Below, in pieces: positions 7,196 through 15,674 of a stretch of 19,957 nt of DNA. The notes beneath the pieces are model-generated. The model was not told the origin of the DNA. It made no database searches and saw only the letters and a program-made list of their open reading frames with translations. Origin of the DNA: Clostridiales bacterium (GTDB lineage: Bacteria; Bacillota; Clostridia; Christensenellales; Aristaeellaceae); NCBI GenBank assembly GCA_004556545.1, contig SFGO01000046.1, positions 1-19,957 of the forward strand, given 5' to 3'. Position numbers and translations under genes: made by a program. Positions within the stretch are counted from its first letter, which is position 1. Every line of letters starts with the position of its first letter.

Positions 7196-7912
7196 ATGAC
7201 GAAGGAAGCGTTGTTTGCGCTAATGAAGGGCACGGTGATCGTCTCCTGCCAGGCGACGCCGGGCGAACCGCTCTACGACCGGGAGCGCTCCGTCATGCCG
7301 CTGATGGCCCGCGCCGCCAAGCTGGCAGGCGCGAAGATGATCCGCACCAGCTCGGTTCGGGATATCATCGAAATCAAGGAAGAAACCGGCCTGCCGGTGA
7401 TCGGGCTAATCAAGCGGGAATATCCCGGCTTTCAGGGACGCATCACCATGACCATGCGGGAGGTGGACGAGTGTATGGCCGCAGGGGCGGACGTTGTGTC
7501 CATCGACTGTACGGACTGCGTGCGCGGCGATGGTCTGACTCCGACGGAATTTTTGAAAGCGGTTCGGGAAGAATACCCCAACATCATCATCATGGCCGAC
7601 TGCGCAACCTTTGAAGAGGGCGTCGCCGCCCACGCGGCGGGGGCCGATCTGGTGGGCACCACCATGAACGGCTACACCCCCCAGACAGCCGGGGAAACGG
7701 GCGAACCGAATTTTGCGCTTGTGGCGCGTCTCGTGAAAACACTTCCCTGCCCGGTCATCGCGGAGGGACGCATCCATACGCCGGAGCAGGCAAGAAAAAT
7801 GCTGGAAATCGGGGCATGGGCCGTGGTGGTAGGCGGCGCGATCACACGCCCCCTGGAGATCGCCTCCCGCTTCATGGCCGCCGTCCGCGATTTACCGGGA
7901 GGAATGGTATGA
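7196..7912 (+). CDS. nanE: N-acetylmannosamine-6-phosphate 2-epimerase
   Basis: Converts ManNAc-6-phosphate to GlcNAc-6-phosphate, joining sialic-acid breakdown to amino-sugar metabolism. The 238-aa TIM-barrel protein shows the family landmarks VSCQATPGEPLY (16-27), PVIGLIKREYP (67-77, with catalytic Lys73), IMADCATFEEG (132-142), GTTMNGYT (154-161), PVIAEGRIHTPEQA (186-199, with catalytic Glu190) and GAWAVVVGGAITRP (206-219). One segment differs: where E. coli has IDGTDRPRP this protein reads IDCTDCVRG (103-111), so the first arginine of that motif is a cysteine. The last codons overlap the start of nanK (ATGA). Confidence 0.93.
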   Translation: MTKEALFALMKGTVIVSCQATPGEPLYDRERSVMPLMARAAKLAGAKMIRTSSVRDIIEIKEETGLPVIGLIKREYPGFQGRITMTMREVDECMAAGADVVSIDCTDCVRGDGLTPTEFLKAVREEYPNIIIMADCATFEEGVAAHAAGADLVGTTMNGYTPQTAGETGEPNFALVARLVKTLPCPVIAEGRIHTPEQARKMLEIGAWAVVVGGAITRPLEIASRFMAAVRDLPGGMV

Positions 7913-8823
7913 TTCTGGCGTTGGACATCGGCGGCACCTCCGTGAAAATGGGCCTTGCGGACGAACAGGGCGTCCTGTACGAAAAAGCAGAGGCCGACGT
8001 CAGCTTTGACGGCTACCAAACGCCCATCATCGATACGGTTGTCCAAAGCGCCGTGCTGTTTCTTGCGCGGCATAACGTCTCCATCTGCGGGGCAGGCGTA
8101 TCCGCCACCGGACAAATCGACGACCGAAGCGGCGTGGTGATCGGCACCAACGGAAAGATCCCCCATTATGAGGGAACGCCTATCAAAGAGAAGCTGGAGC
8201 AGGCGCTGGGCGCGCCGGTCTGGGCGCTCAACGATGCTAACGCCGCCGCGCTGGGCGAATACGCCTTCGGCGGCGGACGCGGCTGCCGGAACGCCGTTTT
8301 CATCACGTTGGGAACAGGCGTAGGCGGCGGGCTGGTACTGGACGGAAGGTTGTACGGCGGTGCGCGGGGCATTGCCGGGGAGCTGGGGCACTTTACGCTC
8401 TATCAGGAGGGCCCTGCATGCCCCTGCGGAAAGCGCGGCTGTTTTGAACACTATGCGTCCGTGACCGCGCTCATCCATCGTGCGCATGAAGCCGCGCCGG
8501 AAACCGAATGGAACGGGCGAAAAATATTTGAGCGTGCCGCTCAAGGGGACGCCGTACTGCTTCGAGTGCTGGAGACATGGATTGATGACATTGCGGCGGG
8601 ACTCACCGGGCTGGTTCACCTGTTCAATCCGGAGGCCGTGCTCATCGGCGGCGGCGTAAGCGCACAGGAAAAGCTGCTGATAGAGCCCCTGCGCCGTCGG
8701 GTGCTTCAAGGCGTCATGCCGCGCTTTGCCGAAGGGCTTCGGGTGGAGGCTGCCACTCTCGGCAACGACGCGGGACTTCTCGGCGCGGTTCGCTTCTTTC
8801 TGGAGCGGGAGGGCAGGCTCTGA
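7909..8823 (+). CDS. nanK: ROK-family kinase, N-acetylmannosamine kinase
   Basis: Phosphorylates ManNAc with ATP to give the substrate of NanE. The 304-aa ROK protein has the N-terminal phosphate-binding motif LALDIGGTSVKMG (3-15), the catalytic-base motif LNDANAAALGE (107-117, Asp109), the second phosphate loop LGTGVGGG (134-141), GIAGELGH (154-161) and a complete zinc site CPCGKRGC (171-178) with His161. The start at 7909 is set by the ATGA overlap with nanE and by GGGAGGA at 7897-7903. The frame is open further upstream, but that part only reads antisense-like sequence inside nanE. The fold cannot by itself distinguish ManNAc kinase from glucokinase; the operon position makes ManNAc the likely substrate. 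Confidence 0.9.
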   Translation: MILALDIGGTSVKMGLADEQGVLYEKAEADVSFDGYQTPIIDTVVQSAVLFLARHNVSICGAGVSATGQIDDRSGVVIGTNGKIPHYEGTPIKEKLEQALGAPVWALNDANAAALGEYAFGGGRGCRNAVFITLGTGVGGGLVLDGRLYGGARGIAGELGHFTLYQEGPACPCGKRGCFEHYASVTALIHRAHEAAPETEWNGRKIFERAAQGDAVLLRVLETWIDDIAAGLTGLVHLFNPEAVLIGGGVSAQEKLLIEPLRRRVLQGVMPRFAEGLRVEAATLGNDAGLLGAVRFFLEREGRL

Positions 8824-8854
8824 ACGTCGCTCCTGCGCGATACACTGTGCTTCG

Positions 8855-8868
8855 CCGGCATAAGCCGG
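8855..8868 (+). other. Small stem-loop between nanK and the next binding-protein gene
   Basis: CCGGC-ATAA-GCCGG forms a 5-bp stem with a 4-nt loop in the 85-nt gap. No T-run follows, so it is not a standard terminator and the peptide-transporter genes are probably read through from the nan operon. It could be an mRNA processing or stability element. Confidence 0.3.
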
Positions 8869-8908
8869 TAAAGATAAACACTGCGACGACAAAAAAGGAG
8901 GCAACACA

Positions 8909-10492
8909 ATGAAGAAACTGTTCACTCTACTGCTGGCAGTAAGCCTGCTCTTCTCCATCGCGGCCACCTCCGCAGCCGCCGAGGGCACAGGCGGCACCAT
9001 GTACCCCAACCCCCTGCAGGACGTTCGCGTCCGTCAGGCGCTGTGGTATGCCATTGACATGGACGCCATCGTGGACGCGCTGTGGAACGGCACCGTGACC
9101 GCCGCCCACAAGTCCTTGGTTCCGGAGGGCTACTGGCAGGCGGACGGCCTGACCGAGTATACTTACAATCCGGAAAAGGCGAAGGAGCTGTTGGCCGAGG
9201 CCGGCTGGGACGGCAGCCGCACCCTGAAGGCCGTTTACTACACGGGCAACCTGCTGGACACCATTACGGCAATCCAGGCGTACTGGAACGACGTGGGCGT
9301 GAAGATGGAATTCCAGCTGCTCACCGACAACCTGACCGCTCTGCTGTGGACGCCCTCTGCGGACGGTATGCATTCCGCCGTGGACTGGGATCTGTGCTTT
9401 GCCGGTACCAACGCGCTGACGCTGGGCGAGTTCTACAACCGTCATCACAGCACAGCCGTCAACAACTCCACCGTAAAGCCGGATGAGACCCTCGACAAAC
9501 TCATTGAAGCGTCCCGCGTCGCCGTGACCAAGGAGGATCAGAAGGTGGCCTACGACGCCATTCAGGTGTATGAAAACGAACAGGTGCCGGTCATTCCCAT
9601 GTTCTACATTCCCTCCTGGGTCGTAACCTCCAAGCATCTGGACATGCAGGGGAATCCTGTGGGCAACGATCAGTTCTCCTACCGGAAAAACATTTTGGAT
9701 TGGACCACTGACCGGGAAGACCGCACGCTGTACACCAACACCGGCGCCGTCAACGCGCTGGAGCATCCCGCCACCAACCCCGGTTTGTTCTGGCATCAGG
9801 AAATCGTGTTTGACCGTCTCCTGAACGCGGACGAAAGCCTTGCGCCTACCGATGGTTCTTTGGCGGAGAGCTATGAGGTTTCCGCGGACGGCAAAACCAT
9901 TGCGTTTAAGATCCGCGAGAACGTCAAGTGGCACGACGGCGAGTCCTTCACAGCCGAGGATGTAGCTTGGACCTTCCGCTACTATCCCACCGTCCCCGGC
10001 GCGAACACCGTGATGACCGACGTGGTCAACGATGCCAAGTCCATCACCGTGGAAGGAAATACCGTGACGTTTGAATTCAACAACGCGCAGCCCAACGCCC
10101 TGACCATCTTCTCTCAATGGCCCGTGCTGCCCAAGCACAAGCTGGAAAGCGTCGCGCCGGAGAACTTCAGCGCGGACACCTTCTGGCAGATGCCCATCGG
10201 CACCGGTCCCTTCAAGGTGGAGACCGTCAAGCTGGGCGAGTACACGATCCTGTCCCGGAATGCGGATTATTTCATGCCTGGAACCGGCAATATCGAAAAG
10301 CTCTACCTGTATCCCTCCACCGATGCGGGTGATGAGAACCTAATCACCAACGCAAAGGCCGGGATGATCGACTATGCGTTCTGCAAGGATTCCACGCAGG
10401 TGCAGCAGCTGCTGGAAATGTCGGATTACACGGTGTACACCGTTAACGTGACCTTCCCGCGTTACATCTTCGTGAACATGTTCGAACGCTGA
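8909..10492 (+). CDS. Circularly permuted family-5 (peptide/opine-type) ABC solute-binding protein
   Basis: The receptor of the Dpp/Opp-type importer encoded downstream. After a signal peptide (residues 1-24, no lipobox) the order of the fold is reversed. Residues about 33-266 match the usual C-terminal half: DVRVRQALWYAID (38-50), PEKAKELLAEAGW (88-100), EQVPVIPMFYIP (224-235). Residues about 272-527 match the usual N-terminal half: LAESYEVSADGK (318-329), WHDGESFTAEDVAW (341-354), GTGPFKV (431-437). The protein ends in YIFVNMFER, exactly where an ordinary family member would continue into DVRVRQAL. Mature length (about 503 aa) equals a normal full-length member, so nothing large is lost. 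The two halves are joined by a short linker near residues 264-273 (DWTTDREDRT). AAGGAGG at 8895-8901 sets the start. The ligand is unknown; position after nanK suggests a sialo-glycoconjugate, peptide or amino-sugar source. Confidence 0.9.
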   Translation: MKKLFTLLLAVSLLFSIAATSAAAEGTGGTMYPNPLQDVRVRQALWYAIDMDAIVDALWNGTVTAAHKSLVPEGYWQADGLTEYTYNPEKAKELLAEAGWDGSRTLKAVYYTGNLLDTITAIQAYWNDVGVKMEFQLLTDNLTALLWTPSADGMHSAVDWDLCFAGTNALTLGEFYNRHHSTAVNNSTVKPDETLDKLIEASRVAVTKEDQKVAYDAIQVYENEQVPVIPMFYIPSWVVTSKHLDMQGNPVGNDQFSYRKNILDWTTDREDRTLYTNTGAVNALEHPATNPGLFWHQEIVFDRLLNADESLAPTDGSLAESYEVSADGKTIAFKIRENVKWHDGESFTAEDVAWTFRYYPTVPGANTVMTDVVNDAKSITVEGNTVTFEFNNAQPNALTIFSQWPVLPKHKLESVAPENFSADTFWQMPIGTGPFKVETVKLGEYTILSRNADYFMPGTGNIEKLYLYPSTDAGDENLITNAKAGMIDYAFCKDSTQVQQLLEMSDYTVYTVNVTFPRYIFVNMFER

Positions 10493-10517
10493 TCGGCGCT
10501 TTATCACTTGAACAACA

Positions 10518-10553
10518 GGGGGCTGGCAAACAGCCGGCCCCCGCCTTTCCTTC
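10518..10553 (+). terminator. Hairpin (imperfect terminator) between binding-protein and permease genes
   Basis: GGGGGCTGGC (10518-10527) pairs with GCCGGCCCCC (10533-10542), 10 bp with one G-T pair and a 5-nt loop. The tail GCCTTTCCTTCT is pyrimidine-rich but broken by C residues, so termination should be partial. It occupies the same place in this transporter as the hairpin at 3734-3767 does in the sugar transporter. Confidence 0.65.
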
Positions 10554-10597
10554 TATAATGGCGAGTGCAAATAGACAAATCGAAAGAGGGGAAGCCT

Positions 10598-11548
10598 GTG
10601 CTGAACTTTATCATCCGAAAGCTCCTGGGCATGATCCCCATGCTGCTGATCATTACCCTGCTGATCTATGCAGGGATTGAGCTGATGCCCGGTGATGTGA
10701 TTGATTTTCTGATTCCGATGGATCAGCTTGCGGAGATGAACCCCGAACAGATTGCTGCTTTTAAGGCAGCCAAAGGCTTAGACGGACCCATGATCACACG
10801 CTACTTCAGCTGGCTTCGAGGCGTTTGTACGGGGGATCTGGGGTATTCGCTGCAAAACAACATGCCTGTAGGTGTGCTGATGCTGCAGAAGCTGCCCGCT
10901 ACCATCGAGCTGTCGCTGGCGGCACTGATCATTTCCTCTGTGCTGGGCGTTGCGCTGGGGCTGATTTCGGCCATCCGCAATGGTAAGCTGGCGGATAACG
11001 TGCTGACTGTTGCCGGCATGATCGGCGTTGCCATTCCGCAGTTTCTGTTCGGCGTGTTCTGCATCATTTTGTTCTGCCTGAATCTGAAGTGGTTTCCCGT
11101 AGGACAGCGGGGTACGGCGGGACTGCTGGACGAGATGCACCATCTGTTTCTGCCGGCGTTTGTGCTCGGCATTTCCATGACGGCCGGCGTTATGCGCTAT
11201 TCTCGTTCGAGCATGCTGGACTCCATGAACTGCGACTACGTCAAAACCGCACGCGCCAAGGGGCTGCCGGAGTGGAAAGTGAACCTGTTTCACGGTTTTC
11301 GCGTGGCGTGTACGCCTGTCATGGTGCTGATCGGCTTTCGACTGCCGATGCTCATCAGCGGCTCCATCGTTATCGAGAACATCTTCCAGTGGCCAGGCGT
11401 CGGCAAATGGTTTACGGACGCTGTAAAGACACAGAACACGCCCATCATTATGTCCGTCGGGCTGTTTATGGTGCTGCTGGTGCTGCTTTCATCCCTGCTG
11501 GTCGATATTATGACCGCAATTCTGGATCCGAGGGTGAAGCTGTCATGA
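10598..11548 (+). CDS. Peptide-type ABC transporter permease, DppB/OppB-like
   Basis: First membrane subunit of the Dpp/Opp-class importer, 316 aa. It starts with the typical MLNFIIRKLLGMIPMLLIITLL membrane entry, followed by PGD (31-33), the extracytoplasmic region with GDLGYSL (79-85), and the cytoplasmic EAA-like loop DYVKTARAKGLPEWKV (213-228). It closes with the conserved ENIFQWPGVGKW segment (260-271). I prefer the GTG start at 10598, with AGAGGGG at 10585-10591; an in-frame GTG at 10565 would add 11 polar residues with no ribosome binding site. The stop overlaps the next start (ATGA at 11545-11548), so translation is coupled. Confidence 0.93.
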   Translation: MLNFIIRKLLGMIPMLLIITLLIYAGIELMPGDVIDFLIPMDQLAEMNPEQIAAFKAAKGLDGPMITRYFSWLRGVCTGDLGYSLQNNMPVGVLMLQKLPATIELSLAALIISSVLGVALGLISAIRNGKLADNVLTVAGMIGVAIPQFLFGVFCIILFCLNLKWFPVGQRGTAGLLDEMHHLFLPAFVLGISMTAGVMRYSRSSMLDSMNCDYVKTARAKGLPEWKVNLFHGFRVACTPVMVLIGFRLPMLISGSIVIENIFQWPGVGKWFTDAVKTQNTPIIMSVGLFMVLLVLLSSLLVDIMTAILDPRVKLS

Positions 11549-12483
11549 AAAACAATATCAGACAAACGGCACTGGATCGCAAAATGGACAGGATTCGGGC
11601 ACTGGAGGAGAGCGGACGTCTGTCCACAAGGCTGACCAGCCGAACGGCGCGCAAGCTGCTGTCCAACAAGCTGGCGGTGCTGGGCGCAGCGCTGTTTCTG
11701 GTGATCTGCATTCTCTGCTTTGCGGCGCCGCTGTTTACAAGATGGCAGCCGGGGGCCATTTCTCTGCGGGAACGCATGGTGCAGCCCTCCGGAGAGCATC
11801 TCTTCGGAACGGATCAGATGGGGCGCGACGTCTGGGCAAGAATTCTGTACGGCGGCAGGATCAGCATCGTTGTGGGGCTGGGCAGCGCACTGGGCGCGGC
11901 CGTCATCGGCGTGACGCTGGGCATGTTCGTCGGCTACAAGGGCGGCTGGGCGGACCGGCTGGTTCTCAAAATCTCGGATGTGTTCCTGTCCTTTCCGCAG
12001 ATGGTGCTGATTATTATCATGGTTGCGCTGGTGGGGCAAAGTCTGCGGAACATGATCCTGATCTTTATCCTGACAGGCTGGCCAAGCATGTATCGCATGG
12101 CCCGCAGCAAGGTACTCTCGCTGAAGGAAGCGGAGTTTGTGCAGGCGCTGACCGCCTTTGGCATTTCTCCGATGAAGATCGCCTTCAAGCACCTTCTGCC
12201 CAACACCGTAGGACCGATCGTGGTGAACATTACCCTTTCCACCGCCATGTTCATCCTGCAGGAGGCATCGCTTTCCGTTTTGGGCTACGGCGTGCCGCAG
12301 GAGATCGCCACCTGGGGGAACATTATCAACGTAATCACCAACGCCGGAAGCATCCGTTACGACTGGCTGGGCTACTGGTGGATGTGGCTGCCCTGCGCCG
12401 CCGTGCTGGTGCTGTTTGTGCTGGCCATCAACTTTATCGGCGACGGACTGCGAGATGCAAGCGACCCGACGCAGATCGGCTGA
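11545..12483 (+). CDS. Peptide-type ABC transporter permease, DppC/OppC-like
   Basis: Second membrane subunit, 312 aa. A 50-residue polar N-terminal tail precedes the first membrane helix (KLAVLGAALFLVICILCFAAPLF). Then follow the class signature FGTDQMGRDVWARILYGGR and a C-terminal EAA-like loop (EFVQALTAFGISPMKIAFKH). The frame is open far upstream inside the dppB-like gene, but the true start is the ATG at 11545, which overlaps the dppB-like stop as ATGA and has GAGGGTG just upstream. It would pair with the preceding permease and the two downstream ATPases. Confidence 0.93.
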   Translation: MKNNIRQTALDRKMDRIRALEESGRLSTRLTSRTARKLLSNKLAVLGAALFLVICILCFAAPLFTRWQPGAISLRERMVQPSGEHLFGTDQMGRDVWARILYGGRISIVVGLGSALGAAVIGVTLGMFVGYKGGWADRLVLKISDVFLSFPQMVLIIIMVALVGQSLRNMILIFILTGWPSMYRMARSKVLSLKEAEFVQALTAFGISPMKIAFKHLLPNTVGPIVVNITLSTAMFILQEASLSVLGYGVPQEIATWGNIINVITNAGSIRYDWLGYWWMWLPCAAVLVLFVLAINFIGDGLRDASDPTQIG

Positions 12484-12495
12484 GGAGGATGCACT

Positions 12496-13510
12496 ATGTC
12501 AGAAAGAACAGGCGACGTCGTGCTGAGCGTCAAGGATCTGCACGTCAGCTTTTATACCAATCGCCGCTGCAACAGGGTGCTTCGGGGCGTCAGCTTTGAC
12601 ATACGGCGCGGAAGGACGCTCTGCATCGTAGGAGAATCCGGCTGCGGAAAATCCGTCACGGCCAACGCCATCCTGCGGCTGCTGCCGGAGCTTTCGCGCA
12701 TTGAACAGGGTTCTGTCACCTATTGGCGTGAAGGCGAAAAGGGGATTCGTCTGGATCAACTGAAAAAGAACGGCAGGGAGGTGCGTGCGCTGCGCGGCAA
12801 GGACATTGCCATCATCTTTCAGGATCCCATGACGGCGCTGAACCCGGTATACACCGTGGGCAAGCAGATTCGTGAAATGATTCGGCAGCACAAGCGCGGT
12901 ATGCGGCGGAAGGAGCTCCGGCATGAATCCGTTCAGGCGCTGGCGGCCATGGGGATTCCCGCGGCGGAGATTCGCGACGGAGAATACCCCCATCAGTTTT
13001 CCGGCGGCATGCGCCAGCGGGCAATGATCGCCATGGCCATGTCATGCGATCCGAAAATTTTGCTGGCAGACGAGCCCACTACCGCGCTGGACGTTACCAT
13101 CAGCGCGCAGATCTTCGAACTGATGAATGCTCTGAAGCGGGAGCATGGAACGGCTATCGTGATGATTACCCACAACATGGGCGTGGTAGCTGAAATGGCG
13201 GACGATGTAGCCGTCATGTATATGGGCAATATCGTAGAATACGGAAGTGTGGAGGAAGTTTTCGTTCATCCCGTGCATCCCTATACCCGCGCGCTGCTGC
13301 GCTCCATTCCGGTGCTGGGCAAGGGAAAGGATCAGCAGCTGGAGCCTATTCGCGGCATGACGCCCGATCCCTTCCACAGACCAAAGGGCTGCCAGTTCTG
13401 TCCGCGCTGCGATTTCGCAACCGAGCGCTGCGAAAAGGAAATGCCGCAGGAGGAGTGGCTTTCTTCGGGGCATTATGCGCGGTGCTTTCATATCGGGGAG
13501 GGAAGCGTCA

Positions 13511-13521
<11 letters not shown>
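12496..13521 (+). CDS. Peptide-type ABC transporter ATP-binding protein, DppD/OppD-like
   Basis: First ATPase of the importer, 341 aa. Walker A is GESGCGKS (46-53), the Q-loop IIFQDPMTALNP contains Gln109, the ABC signature is FSGGMRQR (168-175), Walker B with D-loop is LLADEPTTALD (189-199), and the switch histidine lies in MITHNMG. The C-terminal oligopeptide-transport extension ends in the Cys-rich GCQFCPRCDFATERC typical of OppD/DppD proteins. GAGGAGGA at 12482-12489 overlaps the preceding stop codon and sets the start. Its end overlaps the next ATPase gene by 11 nt. Confidence 0.95.
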
Positions 13522-14524
<1,003 letters not shown>

Positions 14525-14543
14525 ACTCACTGATCTGGCAAAA

Positions 14544-14589
14544 ATACGGCATGAGATTTCAGGGGACATGCCTCCCGGCAGAGCCGTAT
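14544..14589 (+). other. Nested inverted repeats after the transporter operon
   Basis: ATACGGC (14544-14550) and GCCGTAT (14583-14589) form an outer 7-bp inverted repeat. Inside it GGGA (14563-14566) can pair with TCCC (14573-14576) around 6 nt, and GGCATG/CATGCC offers a competing pairing. No T-run follows. As no standard terminator ends the dppF-like gene, this may form the 3' structure of the operon mRNA. Confidence 0.35.
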
Positions 14590-14603
14590 GAACAGCGGGG
14601 CAA

Positions 14604-14966
14604 TTGTTCCGCCATAAAAAACCTTTGCTTAAATTCCTGATACACACGCTGATCGGTTCGACTGTCTTTCTTCTGACCGCATATTTGGCGGGGTGGATGG
14701 AAAACAGCTTCGGCGTGCTTATGTTTTTCCTGATTGCAATAGGAACCGCATCCCCTTTGGTGGCTTTGTGTTTTCCTCTACCTCAGGGCGCAGGCAAAGA
14801 AGATGAATCAGAAAATCAAAGACAAGCCGCAAAAGGAATGATCGCTATCGCAGCCCAACAGCCCCCAAAGCGCAGCCGACGAAAATCGGTTGCGTTTTCT
14901 CTGACCAAAAAGAGCAGCCGGGCCTTGCCCGCACTGCTCCTGAATCGAGTTGCCCTTGCAATCTGA
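14604..14966 (+). CDS. Possible small membrane protein, probably broken at its 3' end
   Basis: I do not recognise this ORF. It would start at TTG (14604) after a weak AGCGGGG and encode 120 aa. Residues about 10-30 (FLIHTLIGSTVFLLTAYLAGW) and 35-57 (FGVLMFFLIAIGTASPLVALCF) are convincing membrane segments in a plausible frame. After about residue 75 the sequence becomes low-quality (QQPPKRSRRKS). Its last 60 bases run through a terminator belonging to the opposite strand, so the 3' part is unlikely to be original coding sequence. It sits at the boundary between the transporter operon and the phage-like region, and may be a chromosomal gene truncated there. It could also be a chance ORF. Confidence 0.3.
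   Translation: MFRHKKPLLKFLIHTLIGSTVFLLTAYLAGWMENSFGVLMFFLIAIGTASPLVALCFPLPQGAGKEDESENQRQAAKGMIAIAAQQPPKRSRRKSVAFSLTKKSSRALPALLLNRVALAI
14907..14946 (-). terminator. Terminator of the leftward ParB-like/DUF1492 cassette
   Basis: On the minus strand GAGCAG (14939-14934) pairs with CTGCTC (14917-14912), and inside it CGGGC pairs with GCCCG around a 3-nt loop; TTTTT (14911-14907) follows. It lies 37 nt after the DUF1492-like stop codon. The 40-nt unit starting at GATTCA (14946) is almost the same as the unit at 17049-17089 on the plus strand. Confidence 0.85.
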
Positions 14967-14982
14967 TTTTTGATAGTCTACA

Positions 14983-15450
14983 TCATAACACAGGGAACGA
15001 CTCCCGTTCAACAGCATTTACTCCCGTTTTTTCGGGAACGACAATATTTTTCAACGCTTCACCATGCACCCGATACACGCTCGTCCCGCTGATTCCAAGC
15101 GTTTCCATGATTTCCGACCACGGCTTGAAGCACAGATACAGCAGTTCCAGCACCAGCTTCTGATCCGGGCTGCTCAGCCGCGAAATCACGCGCTTGACCT
15201 CAGCCTTCAGATCCACCAGCCGGTCGACGTCCCGGTTGAACTCGTTCTCCAGATCGATGATCTTGACGATGGTATTTTCCATGGCCTGCGGATTCGGTGA
15301 AGCAGACCGCGGCATATCCGTCAGCGTAGCCGTCACCTTTGCGGCGGATTCCCGCAGTGTCGCTACCTGCTGAAGCTTGTTGTCGATCCGCTGGTCGATG
15401 TACATCGCCTGGGACAGGTATTCCTTCGGGCTCATCTTGTTTTCCGTCAT
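14983..15450 (-). CDS. DUF1492/RinA-like phage transcriptional regulator
   Basis: A 155-aa protein. The N-terminal part (about 10-90) is a helical region rich in charged residues (YIDQRIDNKLQQVATLRES, then LENEFNRDVDRLVDLKAEV). The C-terminal part (about 96-137) is a sigma-region-4-like helix-turn-helix: QKLVLELLYLCFKPWSEIM, then GISGTSVYRVHGEALKNI. This is the layout of DUF1492 proteins, found in Bacillota prophages beside late or packaging genes and related to RinA-type activators of late transcription. I start it at ATG 15450, which overlaps the upstream stop as ATGA and has GAAGGGAG 8 nt before it; the frame is open further but lacks a site. It ends the leftward cassette. Confidence 0.85.
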   Translation of the reverse strand: MTENKMSPKEYLSQAMYIDQRIDNKLQQVATLRESAAKVTATLTDMPRSASPNPQAMENTIVKIIDLENEFNRDVDRLVDLKAEVKRVISRLSSPDQKLVLELLYLCFKPWSEIMETLGISGTSVYRVHGEALKNIVVPEKTGVNAVERESFPVL

Positions 15451-15674
15451 TCGTTTTCTCCCTTCCAGGGCATATCGCCCTCGTAGTACAGCTCGGCGAT
15501 CTCCCGCTGCCGCTCCACAGGCAGTGCGTTCAGCCGCTGATTGGCTCTGGCTACGTCCTGCGCGTACTTCCAAATCGGCTTGTAGAAGGAGCAGACCGCA
15601 TACCCTGCGCACTGTTCGCTCGTCAGCGCCACACATTTTCCATTGCGCCGGTGTGCAAAGCATCTCTCGTTCAT
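15447..15674 (-). CDS. Small cysteine-rich phage protein
   Basis: A 75-aa protein starting MNERCFAHRRNGKCVALTSE and continuing to CAGYAVCSFYKP. The four cysteines (residues 5, 14, 22 and 28) could bind a metal. The rest is a helical charged tail (RQREIAELYYEGDMPWKGENE). Similar small Cys-rich proteins are often found directly upstream of DUF1492 genes in clostridial prophages; I know of no function. Both ends overlap neighbours by ATGA (15671-15674 and 15447-15450), so three genes form one tightly coupled unit. Confidence 0.8.
   Translation of the reverse strand: MNERCFAHRRNGKCVALTSEQCAGYAVCSFYKPIWKYAQDVARANQRLNALPVERQREIAELYYEGDMPWKGENE

Noticed and set aside
8927..10138. Leftward 403-codon frame over the permuted binding protein
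   Set aside because: It is the antisense shadow of a gene with a ribosome binding site, signal peptide and family motifs.
10554..10559. A consensus TATAAT before the dppB-like gene
   Set aside because: The region 16-18 nt upstream is the hairpin stem and has no -35 box or extended -10, so I do not call a promoter.
10565..10597. GTG start at 10565 for the dppB-like gene
   Set aside because: It adds a polar N-terminus before the first membrane helix and lacks a ribosome binding site, while 10598 has AGAGGGG upstream.
14600..14640. GCGGGGCAATTGTTCCGC palindrome followed by an A-run as a terminator
   Set aside because: The run is A, not T, on the plus strand, and on the minus strand it precedes rather than follows the hairpin.
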